A stretch of DNA of 37,594 bases from RGIG2041 sp045532715 (GTDB lineage Bacteria; Bacillota; Clostridia; UBA1381; UMGS1253): the NCBI GenBank assembly GCA_045532715.1, contig JAZSGM010000125.1, positions 1 to 37,594 of the forward strand, given 5' to 3'. The notes below the pieces were generated by a model that was given only the letters and a program-made list of their open reading frames with translations, had not been told where the DNA came from and made no database searches. Below are positions 8,294 through 15,521 of this stretch, one piece after another. A program made the translations under genes and the position numbers. Within the stretch, counting starts at the first letter, position 1. The number at the start of each line of letters is the position of its first letter.

Positions 8294-9241
8294 TTAATTC
8301 TGCTCACCAAGCAATGCCGCACCAATAATACCGGCATCGTTGCCAAGCTTTGCTGCCGCAATACGTGTATGCACACCATTGTGCTTATAGGTCTCCGTTT
8401 CCGCAAGCTTGCGGATCGGATCCAGCAGGTAGTCGCCTTCCTTACTGATAGCTCCGCCGATTAAAAGCACCTCCGGCTGGAAAATGTTAATCATAGAAGC
8501 AACACCCTCGCCGACTGCCTTGATATAAGCATCCACAACCTTCTGCGCAACCGCATCGCCCGCTTTTGCCGCATCAAACGACGTTCTGCCATTTACGCGG
8601 GAAAGGTCACCCTCCACCGCTTTTGCCATGGCGCAATCCGGGTTTTGCTCAATTGCTTTTTTCGTTTCGCGAATCAGCGCGGAAACCGAAGCCTCCGTTT
8701 CCCAGCAGCCGTATCTGCCGCAACCGCACTTGATTTCGCTGTCTTTATTGACCTGAATATGACCGATTTCAGCGGCAACGCCGTTAAAGCCGTCATAAAT
8801 TTTACCGTCTAAGATGATGCCGCCGCCGACACCCGTACCGAGTGTTACGAAGAAAAGGCTCTCCATTTTCTCACCGATTACCTTGTATTCGCCATATGCA
8901 GCAACATTGGCATCATTGCCTAAATACGCCGGCACACCAAGCTCATTTTGAATAATCTCACAAATATGTGTATCGTTGAAATTGATGTTCGCAGAAAATG
9001 CACAAATACCTGTCTTTGAATTGCAGGCACCCGGACAACCCACGCCAACCGCTTTGATCTCTTTTAAAGAAAGTCCTGCTTCCTCTGTCAGCTCACGTGC
9101 AAGTCTTGCCATATCCTTCGCAATTTCATCACCGTGACGCTCTGCCCCCGTCGGCATGGTTTTTGTGCGCACGATTTCATAGTTTTCATTTACCAGACCT
9201 GCCTTAATCGACATGCCTCCCAAATCTATACCTATGTACAT
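8294..9241 (-). CDS. glcK: ROK-family glucokinase
   Basis: A 315-residue sugar kinase that most likely makes glucose-6-phosphate in the cytoplasm. The N-terminal ATP loop reads GIDLGGMSIK, the catalytic Asp lies in LGNDANVAAYGE, and the ROK zinc signature is present as CGCGRYGCWE, preceded by EIGHIQV. GTGVGGGI forms the phosphate loop. The kinase lies between hprK and murB with about 20 bases to each. ROK kinases are often lax, so activity on GlcNAc or mannose is possible. No repressor-type DNA-binding domain is fused, so this is an enzyme and not a NagC/XylR regulator. Confidence 0.92.
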   Translation of the reverse strand: MYIGIDLGGMSIKAGLVNENYEIVRTKTMPTGAERHGDEIAKDMARLARELTEEAGLSLKEIKAVGVGCPGACNSKTGICAFSANINFNDTHICEIIQNELGVPAYLGNDANVAAYGEYKVIGEKMESLFFVTLGTGVGGGIILDGKIYDGFNGVAAEIGHIQVNKDSEIKCGCGRYGCWETEASVSALIRETKKAIEQNPDCAMAKAVEGDLSRVNGRTSFDAAKAGDAVAQKVVDAYIKAVGEGVASMINIFQPEVLLIGGAISKEGDYLLDPIRKLAETETYKHNGVHTRIAAAKLGNDAGIIGAALLGEQN

Positions 9242-9261
9242 TTTCTTTCCCCCTATACTTT

Positions 9262-10212
9262 TTAATTCTCCTTAGGCTGATTTTTTTCCAGCTCTGCCAT
9301 TAAACGGTCGTCCATTTCTTTTGCCGCATTGTAGCCCATTTTCTTCTGACGGTTATTCATAGCCGCTACCTCAACGATAACCGCAAGATTTCTGCCCGGA
9401 CGCACCGGAATGGTCAGTGACGGCACATTGATGCCCAGAATGTTTGTATATTCATCTACCAGACCAAGGCGATCATACTGCTTTGCATCCTCCCACGGCT
9501 CCAGATGAATCACCAAATCAATCTTTTCCGATACCTTAACCGCACCCATACCGTACAATCTGCGAATATCGACAATACCGATACCGCGAAGCTCGATAAA
9601 ATAACGGATAATATCCGGCGCAGAGCCAACTAAGGTCTTATCGGAAACGCGCTTGATTTCCACTGCATCGTCTGCAACAAATCGGTGTCCACGCTTTACA
9701 AGCTCAACGGCACATTCACTTTTACCAACGCCGCTCTCGCCCAAAATCAACACACCCTCGCCGTGTACCTCTACAAGTACACCGTGACGCGTAATACGCG
9801 GCGCAAGATTCAAATTCAGATAACTGATGACAGCCGCCGTAAAGCCGGAGGTGCTCATTCCCGTACGGCAAATCGTAACATCATGTGCCTCCGCCGCTTC
9901 TAAAAGCTCCGGGAATACTTCCATACCGCGGGTAACCACAACCATCGGAATTCCCGTTGCCAAAAGCTTGTCAAAGCTTTCTCTGCGTGCCTGCGCAGCA
10001 AACTCCTGCAAATAAGACATTTCTACCTTACCCAGAATCTGAATACGCGACGGCTCAAAATAATCATAAAACCCGACAATCTGCATACCCGGTCGGTTGA
10101 CCTCATTGTTAACAATGGCAACCTGCTCGGCTTTTTTTGCACGATAACAGGTCTCCAAATGAAACTCTTCAATTATGGAATCCAGCGAAATTGAGTAACC
10201 GGAATTTGTCAT
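9262..10212 (-). CDS. hprK: HPr kinase/phosphorylase
   Basis: The bifunctional enzyme phosphorylates HPr on Ser46 when glycolytic intermediates are high and removes the phosphate when they fall, driving CcpA-type catabolite control. From the chosen start the protein has 316 residues. Walker A GESGVGKS is at about 158-165, followed by CAVELVKRGHRFVADD (the kinase/phosphorylase core) and the C-terminal signature region VPSLTIPVRPGRN. I chose the ATG at 10210-10212 because GGAGG stands 8 bases before it. An in-frame TTG at 10242 would add ten residues but has no ribosome site. It is the first gene of the long operon. Confidence 0.95.
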   Translation of the reverse strand: MTNSGYSISLDSIIEEFHLETCYRAKKAEQVAIVNNEVNRPGMQIVGFYDYFEPSRIQILGKVEMSYLQEFAAQARRESFDKLLATGIPMVVVTRGMEVFPELLEAAEAHDVTICRTGMSTSGFTAAVISYLNLNLAPRITRHGVLVEVHGEGVLILGESGVGKSECAVELVKRGHRFVADDAVEIKRVSDKTLVGSAPDIIRYFIELRGIGIVDIRRLYGMGAVKVSEKIDLVIHLEPWEDAKQYDRLGLVDEYTNILGINVPSLTIPVRPGRNLAVIVEVAAMNNRQKKMGYNAAKEMDDRLMAELEKNQPKEN

Positions 10213-10262
10213 TTTTTTCGCCTCCGAAACTTCGAAAATCAAATCGATATTACTACAAGTTT

Positions 10263-10291
10263 ATTATATACGATTTTTTCTGTTTTTTCAA
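10263..10291 (-). promoter_or_regulatory. Sigma-A-type promoter of the hprK operon
   Basis: TTGAAA (10286-10291) and TATAAT (10263-10268) on the minus strand are separated by 17 bases, giving a leader of about 45 bases before the hprK ATG. It is preceded by the terminator of the SLH gene, so the operon starts here. Confidence 0.75.
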
Positions 10292-10352
10292 CGAAAAGTT
10301 AAGATTTTTACAGAAAGTTCAAATGCGCTGTACCCGCCATGCATTTTGCAAT

Positions 10353-10380
10353 AAAAAAACCGAGTAAACTCGGTTTTTTT
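10353..10380 (-). terminator. Intrinsic terminator of the SLH-protein gene
   Basis: AAAAAAACCGAG (10353-10364), a four-base loop and CTCGGTTTTTTT (10369-10380) form a short GC stem flanked by A and T runs. It starts four bases after the stop codon of the SLH gene on the minus strand. The symmetry means it could stop transcription in both directions. Confidence 0.85.
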
Positions 10381-10384
10381 ATGT

Positions 10385-13300
10385 TTATTCAGCTTCTTGT
10401 TCCTCCTGCTGTTCCGGTTCCTCCGGATCTACAGGTGCCTCCGGGTCAAACGGCGGCTGTTCCGGATCAAACGGTTCTTCCGGGTCGGTCGGGTCTTCCG
10501 GTTCAGTCGGTTCTTCTGGCTCAGCCGGTTCTTCCGGTTCAGTCGGTTCCTCCGGCTCATTCGGCTCCTCCGGCTGTTCCGGATCGGCCGGTTCTTCTCC
10601 TGTTGTTCTTTCATCGACAACAACGACAAGCACCTTTAGTGTACCTGCATATGCCTGCGCAAATACTGTTGTTGCATTGGCATTTTTCAGATTGCCGAAT
10701 TCAATAACTGTGTTCAAATTCGAAAGCAAATTCACTTCCGTCTTGTTATCCGTCAGGCGAATGTGATACTTTTTCACATTGCTGTTCAAGCGGAAGCCGA
10801 TAGCATCCGACACATCCAACTCCGGCTCATCGCCCGTAGCATCCACAAATGCCGGTGCAACAAAGATGGATTCATCCGCCAGCGAAGAAACCGTGCCGTA
10901 AATGGACTTGAAGTAATATTCGCTGTTGTTATACATTACCGGCTTAGACGTCGTCGTCGATATATCATACTTGAACTCCGGCACAAGATTCTCCACATCC
11001 AGCTCATGCGTACCGGTATTACTGCGTCCCATCTTGTTAATGCGTCCGTCAACGTCCAGACCGAAACGGATGATATCACCAACCTTAATTTCATTATAAG
11101 GCGCACCCGTTTTCTCCGTTTCATAATTCTTTACGGCGCCGTTCTGATAAACTTCGATATGGTAAACTATCTTTTCTTCGTCACTCTTACTCAAACCGCT
11201 GCTGACCTTGGTTACAATGCTGACCGGCGTCAGATAATTTACCGCCGTTTCCGCCGCAGTAGCCGCAGCATTATACACAAGTACAACCTTCGCTACAGAA
11301 GAAGGATTTATGTCATAAGCCTCAATATTGTATTTTGTACTGTTTTTAAAATACGATGTCGCTGTAGAACGCTTATACTCAGCATCGTCCATACGGTCAT
11401 CCGGCACAACCAATACCAATGTACTGGAATTCACAAATACTTTACTGTTAAAGCCGCTCGATGATGTATAGGTAACGCTTTCCTTTTCCAGACCGGTCAC
11501 CAACACATCCATGTCCTCATTTTTCGCAACCTCTACTTCTCCGGCATGCATGGAAATAGTTGTAATCTTACTGATTTGACCGCTTGCATTCTTGACATAA
11601 CGGATGAGCTGTGCATATTTGGTATTCTTGGCATCCGCACCTGCGTTGGAAGCAATTTCCTTAGCTGTATCTTCCAGAATATCAAGAATTTCCTGCGCAT
11701 CGGATACATTGCTACCGTTGATTTTTACCTTGGATGCACACTTCACCTTTGTCGGTGTAGACGGGCTGCCGCTTAAATTCACAAGCTTTAAAATCGCGTA
11801 CTCATCATCAATACCCGCATTGGTAACATACGCATACATACCCGCATCTTCCTGCGTAATCTTTGCCGCACAAATACGGTCGTTGTGGTCTAAATAAAAT
11901 GTACCCTCAGCACCGACTTTTGCTATAATCAGCTTCGTTTCAATCAAATTCTCATACGTTGCCGTTGTCTTATAGGTCTTACCGTCAATAATGTACTCAC
12001 CGTCAGCCGTAATTTCATCAATCTTCCCTTTTACGGTCTTACCGCTGACATACACCTTGAATTTCGTTCCAGACATATTGGCTGCCACACATACCACATG
12101 CATCGCCTTAATATCCTCAATCTGCATTTCTTCTCCGGTTACTGCATTATAGAATTCTGCCGTAATACTCGGAGAATATGAATCAATGCGAACATTTCTG
12201 CCCGAAACATAGTTATCATAAATCACATAGTTGTTTGCAGATATACTGTCTGTGGTCATTACGCCGCTCTTCGCAACATAAATTTCATAGTCCTCAATAA
12301 AAACAGTATCAATTTTCTTATCGCCTGTATTTTCTAAAAGGCGCAACTGCCCATCCATAAAATACTTACTGTTTGGATCCAGCCACTTCGACAAATCCTT
12401 TTCAGTCGCACTGCCGTTTTTAAAGTCATACAAGCTGCCGTTATACATCAGCTGCGCATCCGGACTGATTGAAATCTTGTCGAGCTTCTCACCCTCTGCA
12501 TCTGTGTAATATTCGATTTCGAAATCTTTATAATCATAAATAGCTTCGGACAATATGATATATTCTTCAGTTCTGGCATTCGAAGCTGCGATATAGATAA
12601 TACTGTTTGCTTCATATTCCGAACCGATTTTATAATAACCCTTTACATAGCTGCCTAAAAGCGATTTTGCCTCTATTTTGGTCATTATATCCGTATAAAC
12701 AAATGCTTCCTCAGACTGCGCAAACGCAAGCTCACCTTCCTGCAAACGGATTTCGCTGTCAGAAACAGAATCCGTGCCGTCCACCTGCGAAAGCATATAG
12801 TTATTGAAATGCGCATAACCAAGCTTATTGGTCAGCAATGTCTTTGTGGTCACATTCACACTGCCATCCGGCTGTTTATCCGTTAACGGAATTTCCAGTG
12901 CATTAAAAAGCAGCTGCGCAACCATGCCGCGGGATGCCGATACATCCGTCTTTTCTACGTTGATTGCCTTGAGCATTCCCAGCGTATCTGCCTGTGCTAC
13001 ATAACCGTCCGGCCAGCCGCCCAACTCAATCGCCGCTGCTTCATAGCCAAGCGCACAAACAAGCATTTTTACCGCCTGCTCATAGGTCACCGGATTGTCC
13101 GGTGCAAATGTGCCGTCGCCCATACCGAGAATGATGCCCAGGTCATATGCAATCTTGATATAACCCGATGCCCAATGCTCACCGCCGCCAACCATCATAT
13201 CGGTAAAGATCGTCGCTGCGCTCGAGCCAACTGCAACGCTCTCCAAACCGAGCATACGTGCAATTACCGTTGCAAACTCCGCACGGGTAATCGTATTATC

Positions 13301-13483
13301 CGGGCGGAAGGAATTATCTTCATAGCCCTTGAGAAGCTTTAATGCAACCAAAACATCAATCGCTTCCTGATAATTCGTATTCTTGTCAACATCGACAAAA
13401 GCAGCCGATGCAGGCAACTGTGCTGCGCCAAGCACAAGCACCAACGAAAGCAAAACGGAAAGTAGCTTTCTTGTAAATTTCAT
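10385..13483 (-). CDS. Secreted S-layer-homology (SLH) domain protein with acidic Pro/Glu tail
   Basis: A 1032-residue exported surface protein. Residues 1-28 are a signal peptide (basic MKFTRK, a hydrophobic core, then PASAA). Up to three SLH modules follow at roughly 30-80 (FVDVDKN, FRPDNTITRAEFA), 90-150 (WASGYIKIAYDLGII, FAPDNPVTYEQA) and a weaker third near 155-200. SLH modules hold proteins to pyruvylated cell-wall polymers. Residues about 210-960 are beta-rich repeats with no enzyme motif I recognise. The last 71 residues are almost only Pro, Glu, Asp, Gln and Thr. AGGAGG lies 7 bases before the ATG, and it has its own promoter and terminator. It could be an S-layer protein or an adhesin; no LPXTG anchor is present. 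Confidence 0.88.
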   Translation of the reverse strand: MKFTRKLLSVLLSLVLVLGAAQLPASAAFVDVDKNTNYQEAIDVLVALKLLKGYEDNSFRPDNTITRAEFATVIARMLGLESVAVGSSAATIFTDMMVGGGEHWASGYIKIAYDLGIILGMGDGTFAPDNPVTYEQAVKMLVCALGYEAAAIELGGWPDGYVAQADTLGMLKAINVEKTDVSASRGMVAQLLFNALEIPLTDKQPDGSVNVTTKTLLTNKLGYAHFNNYMLSQVDGTDSVSDSEIRLQEGELAFAQSEEAFVYTDIMTKIEAKSLLGSYVKGYYKIGSEYEANSIIYIAASNARTEEYIILSEAIYDYKDFEIEYYTDAEGEKLDKISISPDAQLMYNGSLYDFKNGSATEKDLSKWLDPNSKYFMDGQLRLLENTGDKKIDTVFIEDYEIYVAKSGVMTTDSISANNYVIYDNYVSGRNVRIDSYSPSITAEFYNAVTGEEMQIEDIKAMHVVCVAANMSGTKFKVYVSGKTVKGKIDEITADGEYIIDGKTYKTTATYENLIETKLIIAKVGAEGTFYLDHNDRICAAKITQEDAGMYAYVTNAGIDDEYAILKLVNLSGSPSTPTKVKCASKVKINGSNVSDAQEILDILEDTAKEIASNAGADAKNTKYAQLIRYVKNASGQISKITTISMHAGEVEVAKNEDMDVLVTGLEKESVTYTSSSGFNSKVFVNSSTLVLVVPDDRMDDAEYKRSTATSYFKNSTKYNIEAYDINPSSVAKVVLVYNAAATAAETAVNYLTPVSIVTKVSSGLSKSDEEKIVYHIEVYQNGAVKNYETEKTGAPYNEIKVGDIIRFGLDVDGRINKMGRSNTGTHELDVENLVPEFKYDISTTTSKPVMYNNSEYYFKSIYGTVSSLADESIFVAPAFVDATGDEPELDVSDAIGFRLNSNVKKYHIRLTDNKTEVNLLSNLNTVIEFGNLKNANATTVFAQAYAGTLKVLVVVVDERTTGEEPADPEQPEEPNEPEEPTEPEEPAEPEEPTEPEDPTDPEEPFDPEQPPFDPEAPVDPEEPEQQEEQEAE
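10388..10600 (-). repeat. Low-complexity repeat coding for a Pro/Glu-rich tail
   Basis: Degenerate 9-base units coding mainly for E-E-P, E-P-E and D-P-E triplets fill the 3' end of the SLH gene. The DNA repetition makes it prone to length change by slippage. Open frames on the opposite strand here are by-products of the repeat. Confidence 0.8.
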
Positions 13484-13520
13484 ATGTATTCCTCCTTTGT
13501 GGGTACAATTACATATTTAT

Positions 13521-13550
13521 ATCATAACACGCATCCGCACATCAGGTCAA
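13521..13550 (-). promoter_or_regulatory. Sigma-A-type promoter of the SLH gene
   Basis: TTGACC (13545-13550) and TATGAT (13521-13526) on the minus strand are 18 bases apart, with the start codon about 38 bases below the -10 box. Confidence 0.6.
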
Positions 13551-13573
13551 TTACAGAGATTTTACAATTTAAT

Positions 13574-13611
13574 GAAAAAAAGCTTTGCCATACAGGTGTT
13601 GGCAAAGCTTT
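13574..13611 (-). terminator. Intrinsic terminator of the EamA transporter gene
   Basis: AAAGCTTTGCCA (13579-13590) pairs perfectly with TGGCAAAGCTTT (13600-13611) around a 9-base loop. On the minus strand it is followed by a run of T. It lies about 15 bases beyond the transporter stop codon. Confidence 0.85.
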
Positions 13612-13626
13612 CCATGCTTTCATGCA

Positions 13627-14529
13627 TTAATTTCCCCTTTTTTCCGGCAATTGCACAAGTAAAATTGCTGCAAACATCAGCACACAACCTAAAATTTCCC
13701 ATCCGGTCATGCTTTCATTGAGTAAAACCGCCCCGGCAAGTACCGCAAATACGGATTCCAAGCTCATCAAAATGGAAGCAGAGGTCGGATCCGTATATTT
13801 CTGGCCCACAATCTGAAGCGTGTAGGCAACGCCGCAAGACATGATGCCCGAATACAAAATTGCTGTATAGCACTGCAAAATCAAATGCATCTGCGGATTT
13901 TCAAAAATAAACATCAGCATAATATTGATGCCTCCCGATACAAAAAACTGTAAGCAGGAAAGCTTCACGCCGTCCAACTTCGGTGAAAAATAGTCAATCG
14001 CAAGGATGTGAAAAGCAAATATGACTGCACAAATCAGCGTCAGAAGATCACCGAAGTTTATCTCGCTTGCATCCCCACCCGTCAGACACAAAAGACTCAG
14101 ACCACCAAGTGCAATCAATGCACTTATGATGGCAATCAGCGTCGGCTTCTTTTTGAAAAGCAAGCCTAAAAACGGCACAATGATCATATACATTGCCGTT
14201 ATAAAACCGCTTTTACCTGCCGTAGTATGCTGCAGGCCGTATGTCTGCAGCGTACTCGCTGCGCACAAAAGGCAACCGCAAATCACGCCGCCAAGCACCA
14301 ATGCTTTGTTGTTGTTCTTCTTTTCCTCCTGCTTTTCCCGCACACTTTTGCCGCGCTCACGCAGCAGAATAAACGGCACAAGCACCGCACAGCCAAGCCA
14401 GGTACGAATACCGTTAAACGTATTCGGCTCAATATAATCCATGCCCACACTCTGCGACACAAAGGAAATACCCCAGATAATCGCCGTAAGTAAAAGTATG
14501 AGATTGCCCTTCAGCTTTGTTTTATTCAT
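13627..14529 (-). CDS. EamA/DMT-family membrane transporter
   Basis: A 300-residue integral membrane protein of the drug/metabolite transporter superfamily. It has about ten hydrophobic segments in two EamA repeats. The first half opens LLLTAIIWGISFVSQSVGMDYI and holds the family's YGLQHTTAGKSGFI motif. The second half ends in ASILMSLESVFAVLAGAVLL followed by GWEILGCVLMFAAILL. Such proteins export amino acids, nucleobases or other metabolites; the substrate cannot be read from sequence. AAGGA precedes the ATG by 8 bases. It forms a single-gene unit with its own promoter (14562-14590) and terminator. The neighbouring AraC regulator points the same way but ends upstream of that promoter. Confidence 0.9.
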   Translation of the reverse strand: MNKTKLKGNLILLLTAIIWGISFVSQSVGMDYIEPNTFNGIRTWLGCAVLVPFILLRERGKSVREKQEEKKNNNKALVLGGVICGCLLCAASTLQTYGLQHTTAGKSGFITAMYMIIVPFLGLLFKKKPTLIAIISALIALGGLSLLCLTGGDASEINFGDLLTLICAVIFAFHILAIDYFSPKLDGVKLSCLQFFVSGGINIMLMFIFENPQMHLILQCYTAILYSGIMSCGVAYTLQIVGQKYTDPTSASILMSLESVFAVLAGAVLLNESMTGWEILGCVLMFAAILLVQLPEKRGN

Positions 14530-14561
14530 CCTATCAATCCTTCCCGAAATTACACCGATAT

Positions 14562-14590
14562 ATTATATAATATGCAGCAGCTTTTGGCAA
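14562..14590 (-). promoter_or_regulatory. Sigma-A-type promoter of the EamA transporter gene
   Basis: TTGCCA (14585-14590) and TATAAT (14562-14567) on the minus strand are separated by 17 bases, just beyond the AraC gene stop and 33 bases before the transporter ATG. Confidence 0.7.
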
Positions 14591-14611
14591 GGGCATCTGC
14601 ACAAAACAAGC

Positions 14612-15394
14612 TCATAATCTTTTTTGGTTTGCGTATTGTTTCGGAGTTACACCCGTTTGTGCACGAAAGCTTTTGCAAAAATAAGCCTCCGTAGAAAACT
14701 GCAGCCGTTCTGCAATTTCGCGCACGGTCAGATTGGTTGCCTGCAGCAGGTATTTCGCCTTCTGCAGTTTTATGCTGATTCTGTACTGCACAGGCGAAAT
14801 GCCGAGCGCTTCCGTAAACAGCCTGCGAAGGCCGCTCTCGCTTACACAACACAGACGCGCAAGCGTTTGCACGGACAAATTGTCATTTTCCTGCAAAAGC
14901 GACTGCGCCTTTTTAATCACGCTTGCGTGTTCACCGTCCACCGCATCCGCCGCATCAAATATCGTCGCAATTAAAGCATACAAAACACTTTTCCGCTCGG
15001 TTAGCGAGCTCCACGCCGCATATGGTTTTTCCGTTAAACGTGTAAATTGCGCAGCGCATTCTGCCGGCGCTGCAGAACATATGTGTATCGGCGCTGCAAA
15101 GGTCATTTGCGGAAGTGCTTCAAAATTGATTAAATCATTTTCCACATCGCCGCGCTCCGTATGAAAGATTGCCCGGTAAAAACATCCCTTCGGCAGAAAA
15201 ATCACATCCCCTGCTGCTGCGCAAAGCTTCTGCTTTCCGCATATAAAATCAATCTCGCCGCTGCGAAGCAGCATCAACCCATAATCGGGACGCGGTGTAT
15301 CCAGATAACTGAAACTGTCATGCTGCCAGCGCTGTCTTATAAACTTAATCGGTGTCAAATGTGCATTTTCCAAAAAGCTTTTCCATTCCTGCAT
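14612..15394 (-). CDS. AraC-family transcriptional regulator divergent from the GH30 gene
   Basis: A 260-residue regulator. The N-terminal part (about 1-140) is a cupin-type sensing domain with LLRSGEIDFICG and a GDVIFLPKG turn. The C-terminal 100 residues form two helix-turn-helix motifs: LARLCCVSESGLRRLFTEAL, then VREIAERLQFSTEAYFCKSF, ending in TGVTPKQYA, the classic AraC signature. I chose the ATG at 15392-15394 because GAGG stands 8 bases upstream; the in-frame GTG at 15401-15403 overlaps that site and cannot be used with it. It is transcribed away from the GH30 gene, the likely target. The inducer is probably a sugar connected with that enzyme, but this is inference. Confidence 0.92.
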   Translation of the reverse strand: MQEWKSFLENAHLTPIKFIRQRWQHDSFSYLDTPRPDYGLMLLRSGEIDFICGKQKLCAAAGDVIFLPKGCFYRAIFHTERGDVENDLINFEALPQMTFAAPIHICSAAPAECAAQFTRLTEKPYAAWSSLTERKSVLYALIATIFDAADAVDGEHASVIKKAQSLLQENDNLSVQTLARLCCVSESGLRRLFTEALGISPVQYRISIKLQKAKYLLQATNLTVREIAERLQFSTEAYFCKSFRAQTGVTPKQYANQKRL

Positions 15395-15412
15395 TTGTTT
15401 CACCTCGTCATC

Positions 15413-15441
15413 ATTATATCTGTTTTTAGCGAAAATTGCAA
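15413..15441 (-). promoter_or_regulatory. Promoter of the AraC-type regulator
   Basis: TTGCAA (15436-15441) and TATAAT (15413-15418) on the minus strand are exactly 17 bases apart. The -35 box overlaps one of the two direct repeats proposed as the AraC site, which would suit autoregulation. Confidence 0.65.
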
Positions 15442-15458
15442 TTTATTTACCGAAAATT
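15430..15458. promoter_or_regulatory. Candidate AraC operator: two CGAAAATT direct repeats 21 bp apart
   Basis: CGAAAATT occurs at 15430-15437 and again at 15451-15458, start-to-start 21 bp, two helical turns, the geometry used by AraC proteins. An inverted copy of the core (ATTTTCG) lies at 15465-15471. The first copy overlaps the regulator's -35 box and the second touches the weak -35 of the GH30 promoter. No binding data are available from sequence alone. Confidence 0.45.
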
Positions 15459-15485
15459 CCCTATATTTTCGCCTTTTTGTATGCT
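15457..15485 (+). promoter_or_regulatory. Weak, probably activator-dependent promoter of the GH30 gene
   Basis: TTCCCT (15457-15462) and TATGCT (15480-15485) are 17 bases apart. The poor -35 box abutting the direct repeat is what a class II AraC-activated promoter looks like. Confidence 0.4.
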
Positions 15486-15521
15486 ACTCTAAACAAAAAG
15501 TGATATATAGGAGGCTTTCAA

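Noticed and set aside
10243..10384. A riboswitch or small RNA in the hprK leader
   Set aside because: The stretch is explained by a promoter and the SLH terminator, and the remaining leader is only about 45 A/T-rich bases.
10397..10707. Plus-strand frames rich in Arg/Phe/Leu or Pro/Val/Leu opposite the SLH tail
   Set aside because: They arise from the Pro/Glu codon repeat read backwards and have no ribosome site.
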